A DNA stretch of 64,000 nt from Hemerocallis citrina (lineage: Eukaryota > Streptophyta > Magnoliopsida > Asparagales > Asphodelaceae): NCBI GenBank assembly GCA_017893485.1, contig CM030364.1, forward strand, positions 40,279,825 to 40,343,824. The letters are read 5' to 3'. Positions 1-10,969 of the stretch are shown in pieces (positions within the stretch are counted from its first letter, which is position 1; the number at the start of each line of letters is the position of its first letter). The notes under the pieces are model-generated. The model saw only the letters and a program-made list of their open reading frames with translations, did no database searches and was not told where the DNA came from. The translations under genes and the position numbers were made by a program.

Positions 1-197
1 CGGTTTGAAAAAAAACTTTCAAAAAGTAGGTCGGTTTGGGAAAAAAATCATAAATATGCCCACCGACCACCACCCTATTTCTCAATCCTCACCTCAAATA
101 CAAATATCCATTCATTCACCGATTTAACTGAAACACTCCATCCAATAATTCTGCTCAAAGAAGGAAAAATAATCAATGGCATCCAAGACTTTCCCTT

Positions 198-358
198 TTA
201 TGCCACGTGTACCATCCACACTTGCCTTATTATTATGCCATCTATCTATAAAACAACAATGAACCCAAACCCTAGCTTTCCATAACTCTTCTCTTCTATC
301 TCTCTCTAGATTTCTTTGTTTTCTCCCTCCATATTTTTGTTTGTTTTCTCTCTCTAGA
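198..358 (+). promoter_or_regulatory. Promoter and 5' leader of the CAD-like gene
   Basis: A TATAAAA box lies at 247-253, about 105 bases before the start codon at 359. A perfect CACGTG G-box/ABRE core lies at 204-209, about 40 bases upstream of the TATA box. The leader from roughly 280 onward is a CT-rich tract, common in plant 5' untranslated regions. The element positions are seen directly; their use as promoter elements is inferred from spacing. Confidence 0.6.
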
Positions 359-3300
359 ATGACAGGGATAGAGAATGGGAAGAAGGTGGTGTCACCGGAA
401 GAGGAGCACCCTAACAAGACGTTTGGGTGGGCGGCAACCGACGCGTCCGGTCATCTCTCTCCCTTCTCTTTTTCAAGGAGGTTCTGCTTTCTATTCTCTA
501 CAAATAAAAAAAAATTTAATTTGTTTGTGCTACTAGTCTTAGTTTGCCCTGTGTCATTTTTTTAAAAAAATTCCCCTTCTTTAGCTTGCTTTGATCTTTT
601 AGGGTATTTATCAATAAATTAATTTTTTTGCATTGAAAAGTTCATTGCTTCTGGAGGAGAAAAGGTTACGCAAAATTCAAGGTCGCGAAACAAAACGACT
701 TCAGATCAGGTTGAACGATCAACAAGATAATCGGATCCAATACACAAGTATATATGTAGGTGTTGTCCTTGGTCGACCTAATCGGGAAGGGTTATTATCA
801 CTCACAATGCTGAGTACTTTCCAAGAAAACAACTCATAGATAGTAACCATTACAAACAGAAGGATATTTAAGGTAAAATATCATTTCTACCCCTTGTTAG
901 AGCATCCACAGTCGTTTGCTATTCTCATTGCTAAATATAGCATTTAGCAATAGCAATAGGAGTAGCATGCTGTACTCGTCCAAATCCTAAAATTGAAAAC
1001 GACGGATGAACATCATCCGTCTTTGATTTTTTTTTTTTCTTTTATAATAGTTATTCGGGGATTTAAAAAAAAACAAAAAAAAAAACAAAAAAAAGGGTAA
1101 AAAAAAAGTCAAAACCATCACAAACGGATGAAGACCATCCGTTTGGATGGTTTTGACCTTTTTTTGATTTTTTTTTTTGGTTTAAAATTATAAACAAATC
1201 AAAATAGAATCAAAAAAAATCAAAAAAAAAAGTGAGAAACTGACCAAACGGATGATCTTCATCCGTTTGGTGAGTTTTTGACTTTTTTTTTTAAAATCAA
1301 AAAAAAAAAAAAAAAAAAATCAAGAACGGATGATCTTCATCCGTCCAAGGCCATAAACGGAGTATCATCATCCGTCTTCTATATTTAGCAATCTTCTATC
1401 CAGACTTCTAACTTTAGCAACTTACTGTACATTCCTATTATAATTTTTGAGTTTTTAGCGAACGACTGCACGTCTCTTTTCTAAATCTATTTCTAAATTT
1501 TGAGTATTTAGCAAACGACTGTGGATGCTCTTAGACCTCTAACATAGGATGAGAGCATCTATAACCGGCAGGGCTGCAATCGGCTAACATAGGATGAGAG
1601 TATCTATAACCAGCAGGGCTGCAATCGAGCCGAGCCGAGCAGAATATCTTCAGGCTCGAGCTCAGCTCGTTAAGGAAACGAGCTCAGTTTTAGCAATCGA
1701 GCCGAATAGCTTGCGAATAGCTCGATTCGTTTGCAGCCCTAATAACCAGGGGCCACAGTCTTTTGTAAACTCAGGTTAATTCTCAACCCAAGTTAAAAGC
1801 GAATAAAATTAACAAAATAGTTTTTGGAATTTGCTCAATATTGTTAGTGAGTTACATGAGCGTATCTGAGTTTTAGGGGGCCCTAAGTAAATTTTCAAAT
1901 GAATCCTTTTGCTAGTTTACAAAATAAGAATGACAATTATTTAAATGTAAACAAACTTGAAGCGTTGGAAAACAAACTATTTAAATAAAATCAAATTTAT
2001 ATATATGCTTCCAAAAAAAATTTAATTGATAACGTACGCTTTTTATATGAAATGTCGTGGCCAAAATCTCGGACAAACTCTAATAACAAAAACGAAATAT
2101 GTTATCTCAAAGAGGTAAATATGATTTATTAGAGAACACGATTAGAATGAAATGATGATGAATATATATATATATAACTCGAGAGAGAGAAATCTTCGGT
2201 TGCACACTACTTTGGTGAGCACTCCGTGAGCACTCACGAACTAGAGACCCTATGAAAAATCCGAACCGCTCATATTGTTCTATATGCCTTAGATAGCCTC
2301 ACAATAAAAAATCAAGTAATTTGAAGTTCATTTGCCTTTGATTTACATCATCACAAAATTATATGGCTGAAAATTCTAACAGCTTGATGGATAGGCAAAT
2401 GAACTTCAAATTACTTGATTTTTTTTATTGTTAGGCTATCTAAGGCATATAGAACAATATGAGAGGTTCGGATTTTTTATAGGGTCTCTAGTTCGTGAGT
2501 GCTCACGGAGTGCTCACCAAAAGTAGTGTGCAACCGAAGGGGACTATATATATATATATATATTAAAAAAAAACATATGCACTTGAAGATTTGGTTAGAA
2601 ATTTATCATAAATAGGTAAATATTATATACCATAGAATATTAAAAAAGTATTAAAAAAGTATCACAGTATCATAAAAAAGTACCATAACATTAAATTCAT
2701 AAAATGGTAAAATGACATGTAAGGCTACGTGAAAAATAATTAGTTTTAAAAATAAACATGATTGAAAAATTAATTGGCTTATGCAAGTTTTGAACCTGCA
2801 ACCTTCACATTAATAGCACAATATTCTAACCAATTGAGCTATTAAGACAATTGTTAATATAATGTAAATATATCTAAAAATATTACTTTTTACTTTTTAA
2901 CATTGTAAATACTTTAAAAATATGGGGCCCTATAAAATTTGGGGCCCAAAACAGTTGCTTGGACTGCTTGGGCCCAGATCCGCCCCTGGTGAGTTATATA
3001 GAAATAACAATTTGTGAGTGAGTTATTTGGAAATAGAGTAATACTACACCTACTACCAACCTTACTGTCTTTTTCTTTTACTACCTTAGGTAACACACTA
3101 TTTAGTGAAAATTATTGTAGAATTGGTGTAGAATAGGTGGTAGAAATCTTCAATGGTAGTGTGTCACCTAAGCTAATAAAGAAAAATGTAGTAAGATTTG
3201 TAGTAGGTGTAGCTCTTGAAAATAACCCGATTGGAAAATATAGGACGATTTTTATTTAGGATAAATGAGGTTTAGGCCGTTTATCTGATTCTGAGATTCT

Positions 3301-6300
3301 ATTAGGCGCCATGACTTTTTCAACTTACTGAGCTACTTTGTTATTTATTCTTGTTGTTGGATATGTAATAAGAGGGATCTACAAAAGAGTTACAAAAGTT
3401 TCAAAATTTCCAAACTTTGACAATTGAATTTTGATAATGTGCACAATTATATGGAGGCTGTAAACTCAATTTATAGAGATCAAATAAGATTTATATTGCT
3501 GAAAATCAGCCCCTAGAAAAAAGCTTGTTAACAAGATTTGACACAAACTCTATAGTTGACAGTGCCGGCTCGGAGATCCGGGTTGCCCTAGTCAAACTCA
3601 TGTCTTGTTGTTCCTGAGTAATTTTTTTTAATAATAACAATAAAAAGTAAAAGTAAAAGCAAATAAAGATTTTTTTTATAAAAGCATGATTACAGTGTCT
3701 TTTTATCTTGAACTACACTATAGGTTGGACTGGACTGATCTAGTGGACTGTTAAAATCCAAATCTGTTGCCCTTATATATTATACATACAGAAGGCCTTA
3801 CTAAATTTTGTTGCCCCATAAAAGAGGGGTTTGCCCAAGCCTGCTAGCTTATTGGGCTTACCTCTGGGTCGGCCCTGATAATTGGCCCTCCCAAAACACG
3901 CACACCGTCAGTAGCTGCAAATTGAACTGATCAAGGTGTCCAATTCTTTTTTTCAAGTCTTGCTTTCTATTGTTTCTTCAACTCTCTTTCGTTTTTCTTT
4001 CGACTCGATTCTAGACATAAACCCAATAACAAAAAATTTACATTGAAAGCCTGTAAAGAAAAAGGAAATATTTTGAAGCCCATACTCGTTTCTGAATTAT
4101 TCTTAATCCCCGGTCAACGGGATTCTTCAATAGTAGCCCCAATTCCTTTCAAGTTTTAATAGTCCCTTTTGTTCCTGCCACCTACCAGCCACATTTGCAC
4201 ATTTATGTAACAAGAGAATTGCTACACATAATAGAAAAGTTGCTAGCTGCATATAATAAAGAGGATAGGGTTTGAAGACTCTGAAGAAAAGGTGGGGAAG
4301 GAAATATATTGCAATTATTGTCATAAAACATTCTTGTTATTTCTTTGTCACCCAAGTTGCATAATAGGTGAAGTATTCTGCCTTTCAAAAATCGTATATA
4401 AAGGCAACAGTGGTTAAGCTGAATGCCCGCGTTAGTCTATCTACGTACTATAATCAGGTTGATCACAAAAATTTGGTTTTAAATGTACCGGTAGGCGACT
4501 TGAAGAAGTCATAAGGCACCAATTAAGGGGCGAAGGTCTATACCTGACACAAAAATCTATTGAAGAAAGGCAGTGGCTACTCAGCTCAGCTCAATCGATC
4601 ATGTGTAGGTTCTCTAGCCACACGATTTTGCATATGGTTGATCATAGATGCAGTCGATCTAGAGGATTTAAGGTAAATGTAGTGGCATCAAAATTGGCAT
4701 GCACTCATCAACACATGGTTAATTATGAAAATCACTTAGTCGTCGTATAATATATGCAGAGATAATCAAATTTGCAAATTCTTTACTTGGAAACAACTAC
4801 TTAAAACTTCCTGCTCTGTTTTACAGGAACAATGGACCTGATGATGTCACCTTGAAGATTCTTTACTGTGGTGTCTGTCACTCGGATCTCCACTACATCA
4901 AGAACGAGTGGAGAAATGCTACTTATCCGATTGTTCCTGGGTATGTATGCTTGTAAATCAACATCTTTGGTTATAATATGATGAAGTTAGGGAATTGTTA
5001 CAATCATCTGTTCCTTTGATGTAGGCACGAGATTGTGGGAGTTGTTACTGAGGTCGGAACCAATGTGACAAAATTCAAAATCGGAGAAAATGTGGGAGTT
5101 GGAGTCATGGTTAACTCTTGCCGCGATTGTAACCACTGCAAACAAGATTTTGAGAACTACTGCCCCAAGATGATTCAAACTTACAATTCCATCAACACTG
5201 ACGGCACAATGACTTACGGAGGCTATTCTAATACAGTTGTCGTGAATGAGCACTTTGTTGTCAAGTTCCCCGATAATTTGCCTCTTGATAAGGGCGCACC
5301 ATTGCTGTGTGCTGGGATCACAGTGTATAGCCCAATGAAGCACTTTGGGCTCAATGAGGCTGGGAAGCATCTCGGAGTGGTTGGGCTCGGTGGGTTAGGA
5401 CACGTGGCCGTTAAGTTTGCAAAGGCATTTGGGATGAAAGTCACGGTGATTAGCTCGTCTCCTGATAAGGAGAAAGAGGCCATTGAAAAGTTGGGGGCCG
5501 ATACGTTTCTTGTCAGCAGTGATCCCAAACAACTGCAGGTAAAGACTCGGATGGTACCCTTTACCCTGGTTGTTTATCTATGTTTGTAGTTTCTTTTTTA
5601 GTTTCTTATATGCACATTTGTTTGCCTATGCACTACAAGTGTTTTAAAATCCTTACATATTCAAAAATATTCAGTAATTCCGATTTGTGCATGTAATAAG
5701 GGATATGAAAGTCGCTGAGGGTTGATATACTTGTATTCAAAATTATATTAGACTAAATTAGATTAGGCTAAAGTGTAAATCTTCCGAGGTATCTAAACAC
5801 CAATGTCGAAGAAAATTACTACTTATGCATGACATGCATCGCTAGTTTACTTCGCTGATCTTTAACAACGAACTTGCTCTGTTTTCAGGCTGCAATGGGT
5901 ACATTGGACGGTATCCTCAACACCGTCTCAGCTGTTCATTCCATCACTCCATTGCTCTTTCTGCTCAAGCCCCACGGAAAAATGATCCTCGTAGGCCTGC
6001 CAGAAAAGCCATTTGAGCTGCCTGCCTTTGCTCTTATTATGGGTAACTACCACACTCTTAAGACTTACTTGAAATGTCACTGAAGTTCTTCCTTTTTGAA
6101 CGAGAGAGACTGATTCGCTCTCCATCAATTTCAGGTGGCAAAATTCTAACAGGGAGTGGCATTGGAGGAATGAAGGATACACAGGAGATGATTGATTTTG
6201 CAGGTAAGCACAACATAACGGCGGAGATTGAGCTCATTGGTATCAACTATCTGAATACGGCTATGGAGAGGCTTGCTAAGGGCGATGTCAGATACCGATT

Positions 6301-6337
6301 TGTGATTGATGTGGCTAATACCTTAACCCCTGCATGA
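359..6337 (+). CDS. CAD-like (ELI3/mannitol-dehydrogenase type) zinc alcohol dehydrogenase, five exons
   Basis: Medium-chain zinc dehydrogenase of the plant cinnamyl alcohol dehydrogenase superfamily, expected to interconvert aldehydes and alcohols with NADP(H) in the cytosol. Exons: 359-480, 4827-4940, 5025-5538, 5889-6042, 6135-6337. All introns are GT-AG and the phases join without a stop, giving 368 residues, the usual family length. Visible landmarks: [10 protein letters not shown] at the N-terminus; catalytic zinc ligands C58 (GVCHSD), H80 (PGHE) and C174 (LLCAG); structural zinc cysteines C111, C114, C117, C125; NADP-binding GLGGLG at 199-204; C-terminal [14 protein letters not shown]. 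The start at 359 is the first ATG that gives the family N-terminus. It resembles ELI3/CAD7-8, mannitol dehydrogenase and 8-hydroxygeraniol dehydrogenase proteins more than the lignin-specific class, so the substrate cannot be named. Intron 1 is 4,346 bp and full of transposons. No disabling change is visible. Confidence 0.93.
900..1530. mobile_element. Tourist-like (PIF/Harbinger) MITE with TTA target duplication
   Basis: Terminal inverted repeats of 21 bases (900-920 and 1510-1530, GAGCATCCACAG...) are perfect and flanked by TTA at 897-899 and 1531-1533, the 3-bp duplication expected of PIF/Harbinger. There is no coding capacity. The interior is A/T homopolymer-rich and holds five short palindromes of the form ACGGATG-N-CATCCGT near 1002, 1123, 1246, 1325 and 1355. 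Confidence 0.85.
1540..1629. repeat. 45-bp direct tandem duplication
   Basis: The stretch starting AACATAGGATGAGAG at about 1540 recurs at about 1585 with few differences. Both copies run into the GGGCTGCAATCG that begins the next hAT element, so the duplication includes the element's first bases. Confidence 0.7.
1614..1741. mobile_element. Short hAT MITE with 8-bp target duplication
   Basis: The 128-bp element starts CAGGGCTGCAATCGAGCC and ends with the inverted counterpart GATTCGTTTGCAGCCCTA. ATAACCAG is present at 1606-1613 and again at 1742-1749, the 8-bp duplication typical of hAT. The interior is rich in GAGCTCG/CGAGCC motifs and has no open frame of note. Confidence 0.85.
2194..2539. 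mobile_element. Foldback MITE with ~143-bp inverted arms
   Basis: The left arm 2194-2336 (CTTCGGTTGCACACTAC...) is almost exactly the reverse complement of 2394-2539, separated by a 57-bp spacer. It sits between AT dinucleotide runs, so a target duplication cannot be read and the superfamily is not assigned. A transcript from either strand would form a long near-perfect hairpin. Confidence 0.85.
2775..2847 (-). repeat. tRNA-like (Pol III A-box/B-box) sequence inside the hAT element
   Basis: On the minus strand TAGCTCAATTGG fits the A-box consensus, and GGTTCAAAACT, about 45 bases downstream, resembles the B-box. The 3' half does not form a clean acceptor or T stem, so this is a tRNA-derived relic rather than a tRNA gene. 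Confidence 0.5.
3036..3217. mobile_element. Small MITE with imperfect ~70-bp inverted arms
   Basis: ACTACACCTACTACC near 3043 is inverted at about 3199-3213, and inner segments around TAGGTAACACACTA are inverted near 3160-3175. The arms make most of a 180-bp element. No convincing target duplication or coding sequence is visible; superfamily unassigned. Confidence 0.65.
3560..3877. mobile_element. Degenerate hAT-type MITE
   Basis: CAGTGCCGGCTCGGAGATCC at the left end matches the inverse of the right end (CAGGGCCGACCCAGAGGT). The flanking octamers ATAGTTGA and ATAATTGG agree at six of eight bases, an aged 8-bp duplication. There is no open frame; the interior contains A-rich runs. Confidence 0.6.
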
Positions 6338-6685
6338 GTACCAATTAAGTTAAATGAAAGATGTTATTCGTACTGTTTGTTCCTGGGAGAAACTTGAGGT
6401 TTACTTTAGTTAAGAATAATTTGTGAGGGAATATATTGTTACCTATATTCTATTGTTTGCATTCTGGTAATCCACTCTGTTATATTAAATTAAAAAGAAA
6501 TCTCTCTTCCATCATATGTATGTAGTTCGAGATGAAGTGATGCGAAGCCTTTAATTTTTAAGAGTGCAAAGAAGTTGTCGTTTCTTCTTCAAGAACAAGA
6601 GTTCTGCAATATGTAGAAGAATAAATTTCACATTTTCTGTTGTAAGAGCTAACAAACAATGTTGACACACGAAATGTTAGCTCAC
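6338..6685 (+). other. 3' flank of the CAD-like gene
   Basis: AT-rich sequence after the TGA at 6335-6337, presumably the 3' untranslated region and polyadenylation zone. Nothing else is recognised before copia LTR sequence begins near 6686. Confidence 0.5.
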
Positions 6686-7315
6686 TATCTTAGTATATCA
6701 GGATTTGCACTTGGGCAAATTTCTCTAGATCTCTATATATTAATGTAATGGCCTCCATTGTGAGGCAGTATTTCATCTGAGAGTTTTTCATTGTAAACAA
6801 CAGAGTATTTTCTAGTGAGACTTGAGAGGTAGATATGTTCTTGAAAGAGAGTGATTGTAACTCTTGTATCTTCTCTAGTTGTATAATATCTCAGTTATTT
6901 CTTCCCCGGATTAGGTTCGTCCGAACCGGGACAAAATCGAGTATTTTGTATGTTTGGTTTGGTCTGCTTGGTTGATTTGTTGTGACCAGTTATCGCTTCT
7001 TTACAATTCATACCGTTGCGCTTTAATTCCTAACATGAAGAGAAAGTCACACAATAGGAGCCGTACGATCTAACTTGGAGAAAAAGTTTGGCTCAAACTG
7101 ATTCATCCAGAACCGGCCCAATTGCTGACGATGCTTACTTGCGGTCGACTACTCCAAAGGTCAGTCTACTGCTTTCGTATTAGAGAGCAACTCAAATCCC
7201 CCTAGACTGTAGTCTGTTGCTGTTGCTCCTTCCATCTCCTCATTGCTTCGAACCTCTTCTTGCTTCACCGTCTTCTCTTCACATTGAACATAGTATGTAA
7301 GACATAAACCCAACA
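6686..7315 (-). mobile_element. Rearranged 3' LTR of copia element 1 (terminal half inverted)
   Basis: Bases 7036-7315 align in the same orientation with about 9178-9469 of the other LTR. Bases 6686-7035 align only as the reverse complement of about 8809-9176, ending exactly at the LTR terminus (CCTAACA at 7029-7035). The LTR has therefore been cut at one internal point and its outer half flipped. The paired LTR at 8809-9469 shows the normal order. Confidence 0.7.
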
Positions 7316-8808
7316 ATCTTCAGCTTGGGTTGCATACTCATGCTTCCACACCTGTATGATTAATTTCCTATATCTTCTTCCATTTCTCCTCTTGCGAACA
7401 ACATGATTTAGTGGCTTCTTCTACTAGTTGAATTTACCTTCATCTCAAATCGTAAGCGCCCTCAAGGGCATACCCCAGTAGGCATCAACACGAAGGCGCC
7501 ACCCTCCGCACAAACTCCACCTACCTCGAGGCATCGTCCACCTCCCGTTGATATTCGAACATCGTGGTCTCGCTTCGATGATGCTAGTGGTGAAAACTAG
7601 ATACTGCTTTAGGACTGCATGGCTTGGAAATACTTGCGCAAGAATTCTCACTCCCACAAAGCTTATAGAAGTTGTGCTAAAATGACGACCTTCTCAAACC
7701 GATAGAACTCTATCTCGAGCTGTGTACCTGCAACCCTGTGCTTCCAAAGTTTCTAAGGATATCAGATACCGTTTCAGCAAAGTAATATGCATGACCTTCT
7801 GCAATGTGAACCCATTTCCATCTGGCAACTCCAACTCAACAGTTCTCTCACCCACTACGTCACAAATCTCACCAATCATCGTTCTCACACAATGACCTAT
7901 TGTAGACTTGTAAGTAGAAAATATCTCTCTTAGAGCAAATATGAGAATAACTACATAAATCAAGAAACCAGCCAGAATCAATATCTAAATAACTTAAAAA
8001 GACAGTCTAAGTTATCACCTGATTCAATGACACTGACTATGTTGGCACCCTTCCAATTCAACCACTTGCGACAATCATCTTGTAATTCTCAATCCCTCTG
8101 CTATGGTGGCAACATGCCACACCCTTATCCGCACTATCCCTTCCAATTGAATTTCCATCTACCGCCAAACAAATCATAGAAATATACCCTGGTTTCTGAG
8201 AATCATTCCTAAGTGCATCCACCGTCAAACCCTTGATCACACCAGCTACCGAAAGCTTCTTCTTGGCAGATTTCCCGCGAAGTATGGTGGTTATCAAATG
8301 CTCATATGAATATGGCAGTGAATATATCAAGTTAAAAGCTTTATCCTTTTTGCTTAGATCATCTGCATTTATCGCCCTCTATTCAGATCACACCTTAATT
8401 AATATATGATTATGAAGAGTGGTACCTTAATTCATTGATAAACGAAACTTTTTTTTCTTCCAGTACATCCAATCTAGTAATGATGATCCCGAGAAGTTAG
8501 TTTTGAGTCTCGTCCACAGACTCACCGCTCTTTTCTCCTCAAGGAAGTTGCACTTGACTTCGTCCCACCAATGACAGCCGGATTAAACTCAAGGATTTTA
8601 AACAAATCCCACATCTCCTACTTCATATCGGATGGCTTCCATTTTTCACATTTTATAGCAAGATACAAGCTCGTTTGAATCAATACATCGTACATGTCCG
8701 CCTTTCAGAGATTAAAATTGATCTTACCATCGAACTGCTTGATCTTCGTGAAACTCTAATATGTCATCTTCATCAAGAAAATCCAGCAACCTTTGCTCTG
8801 ATACCAAT
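7316..8808 (-). pseudogene. Copia element 1, decayed gag/protease region
   Basis: Internal region of a Ty1/copia element read on the minus strand. The primer-binding site complementary to initiator tRNA-Met (TTGGTATCAGAGC) is at 8791-8807 beside the 5' LTR. A gag remnant is at 8058-8330 (LPYSYEHLITTIL, with the family SLPxSYEHLV pattern). A protease-to-GAG-pre-integrase remnant is at 7694-7900 (LKRYLISLETLEAQGCRY). Reverse transcriptase and most of integrase are absent: the region is only 1.5 kb where about 4 kb is usual, so it is a deletion derivative. It lies directly downstream of the CAD-like gene in the opposite orientation. Confidence 0.7.
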
Positions 8809-9469
8809 TGTTAAGGAACTAAGCGTAGCGAGAAGGAGGTGTAGAGAAGCAAGAGAAGCAATCACCAATCAGAACGAATCAACCAAGCAAGTAGACCAAA
8901 CAAACACACAAAGCAAACATTTTTTTCCTAGTTCGGATGAACCTAAGCCGGGAGAGAAACAACCAAAATATTATTCAACTAAAAAAAATACAATAATTAC
9001 AATCACTCTCACCAGGAACCTATCTATCTCTCAAATCTCACTAGAAGATACTCTATTGTTTACAATGGAAAACTCTCAGATGAAGTACCACCTTACAGTG
9101 GACATCATTATATTGATATATAGGGATCTAGAGAAATCATAGGTTGTAGTCTTGATACAATCAGCGCCTGATATACCCTGAAGAGAGTGTCGCACGATAG
9201 GAGCCATAGAATCTAACTTGGAGAAGAAGTTGGGCCCAACCTGATTCACCTAGAACCGACCCAATTGCTATCGCTACTTACTTGCGGTCGACTGCTCTCT
9301 AGTCAGAGAGCAGCTAAAACCCCCTTGTAGTCGACTACAATTCAATGCAGTCGACAACAGTCTCCTACTGCTTCTTCATGCTACTGCTGCTCCTTCCATC
9401 TCCACATTCGCTTCAAACATTTTCTCGCTTCACTATCTTTTCTCTAATATGTAAGACACAAACCCAACA
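8809..9469 (-). mobile_element. 5' LTR of copia element 1
   Basis: On the plus strand it begins TGTTAAGGAACT next to the primer-binding site and ends AACCCAACA, giving a 661-bp LTR. The minus-strand U3 (9280-9360) holds several GTCGAC palindromes, also present in the LTRs at 7036-7315 and 33345-33934. A TATA-like run lies near 9112-9125. Confidence 0.75.
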
Positions 9470-9792
9470 ATTTGTACATGTGAGTAAATTTTATTTTTTA
9501 GCATGAAGGGCCATAGCCCACGTGCGATATTAGAGCATTAGCCTAAAAAATAAGACAACAAACAATTATAAAGCAGGGTGGGAGTTACTTTAGGTTTCCA
9601 CACCTCGAATAAAGAAAAGAGAAGGCTGTAGAGGCAAAATTATGCACTTCCCATTTAAAATCTCGACTAATGAAATCCACTTGAATGCGTAGGAATAAGC
9701 GGAGGAGATGTATCCGTTCATTTACAAGGTACAATATAACCACGGGAATGTCAGTTGAAGCTTAATTCAATCAATTAACTATTAACAGCGAG
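9470..9792 (-). other. Short unassigned stretch, possibly the 3' tail of a LINE
   Basis: It lies between the copia LTR and a solo LTR. The other side of that solo LTR (14893 onward) carries a LINE remnant on the minus strand, so this may be the continuation of the same LINE. No clear domain can be read here, so the call rests on position only. Confidence 0.3.
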
Positions 9793-10969
9793 TGTAACCC
9801 CTCTTCCCATTAATATGTATTTTCTCGTATTTTAAATTCTTAACTATTCTCTTTTAATTGATCATATTATTCAAACTATTTTTTTATGAAGCCTATATTT
9901 AATTAAATATTTTGAAGCCCAATCCCATAATTGTTTTATCAATTGGATTTAAGCCCAATTGTTTAATTTAAGCTCAATTCTATAATTAAATTATTAGATT
10001 GTTCTGAGCTCATAGACCAAGCCCACCTCCTATTGGATCTTGATCCACTAACCCAAACCCAACTCTCTTTGTTGACCAGATTAACAAAACCCCAAAAATC
10101 TCTCCTAATCACTCCCACATCCTGTAACCCCAAAATTAAATCCATAAGACCATCTCCAACGGAGACTTGCCAAACCTATGAAATCGCCAATATAGCGAGA
10201 AAATCCCAAAAAGATTTCTCCAACGGGCTCGCCAATCGACTCGCAGATCTGGCGATTTGAGAATTGCTCGCGATCCGCTCGCCAGATCTGGCAATTTTTA
10301 AAATGGAGGATCCGCTCGCCAAATCTCTTTCCTCTCTTGCCGCCGGAGATCAAGGGACTCCCAATGGTCTTCATCGACCAAACTCCTCCAACTGATGATC
10401 ACGAAGGCAGCTGATTTCTTCATCGACCAAACTCCTCCAACTGATGATCTCGAAGGCAGCTGATTTCGGAATTCATCAGGTTTCTTCTTCTTCTTCTTCT
10501 TCTTCTTCTTCTTCTTTTTCTTCTTTGGGTTCATCAATTTGTTCAAATTTTAGTTTTTGCCCGCTCTTCAGATTTTATGTTTTTTGTTTTTTTGATTGAT
10601 GATGAAACTTCAGAATTTTAGTTGTTCCACTATATTGGGTTGTTCAAATTTTAGTTGTTCCAGTGTATTGGGTTTTGTGTTAGTGTATATGGGATTGAAG
10701 ATGAAACTTGAGAATTGAGATAGTATGTTGAGTTTGTGTATGTGTTTGTCAAATAAAAGGGGAAATTGTGTATGTGTCTATTCTCTCAAACTCGTCTGGA
10801 GGAAATCTCAAGAGGAAGTTTTGTGAGGAGAGTACCTTAGAAAAATTTCTAGTTCAAATGCTAGTGACACTGAGGAGCTTCAGTTAACAAGAGAGAATTT
10901 GGCTCCAGACAGAAAAAATTGTTTGATGGAGGAATCTGATCTTTACAGTGCTTTACCCACTCTAGTTGA

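Larger units (their letters stand above)
1855..2988. mobile_element. Non-autonomous hAT element (1.1 kb) in CAD intron 1
   Basis: The left end CATGAGCGTATCTGAG and the inverse of the right end (CAGGGGCGGATCTGGG) are degenerate inverted repeats. GTGAGTTA flanks both sides (1847-1854 and 2989-2996), an exact 8-bp hAT-type duplication. No transposase is visible. It contains a nested foldback element (2194-2539) and a tRNA-like stretch (2775-2847). Confidence 0.75.
481..4826 (+). other. Intron 1 of the CAD-like gene, swollen by transposons
   Basis: GT at 481 and AG at 4825-4826 bound a 4.3-kb intron, while the other introns are 84, 350 and 92 bp. At least six mobile or foldback sequences can be delimited in it (900-1530, 1614-1741, 1855-2988, 2194-2539 nested in the previous one, 3036-3217, 3560-3877). 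The remaining sequence, including 540-890 and 3900-4800, is AT-rich and shows nothing I recognise. Confidence 0.85.

Noticed and set aside
633..839. 68-codon frame in intron 1 as an extra CAD exon
   Set aside because: No splice context and no similarity to the family; exon 1 joins exon 2 in phase without it.
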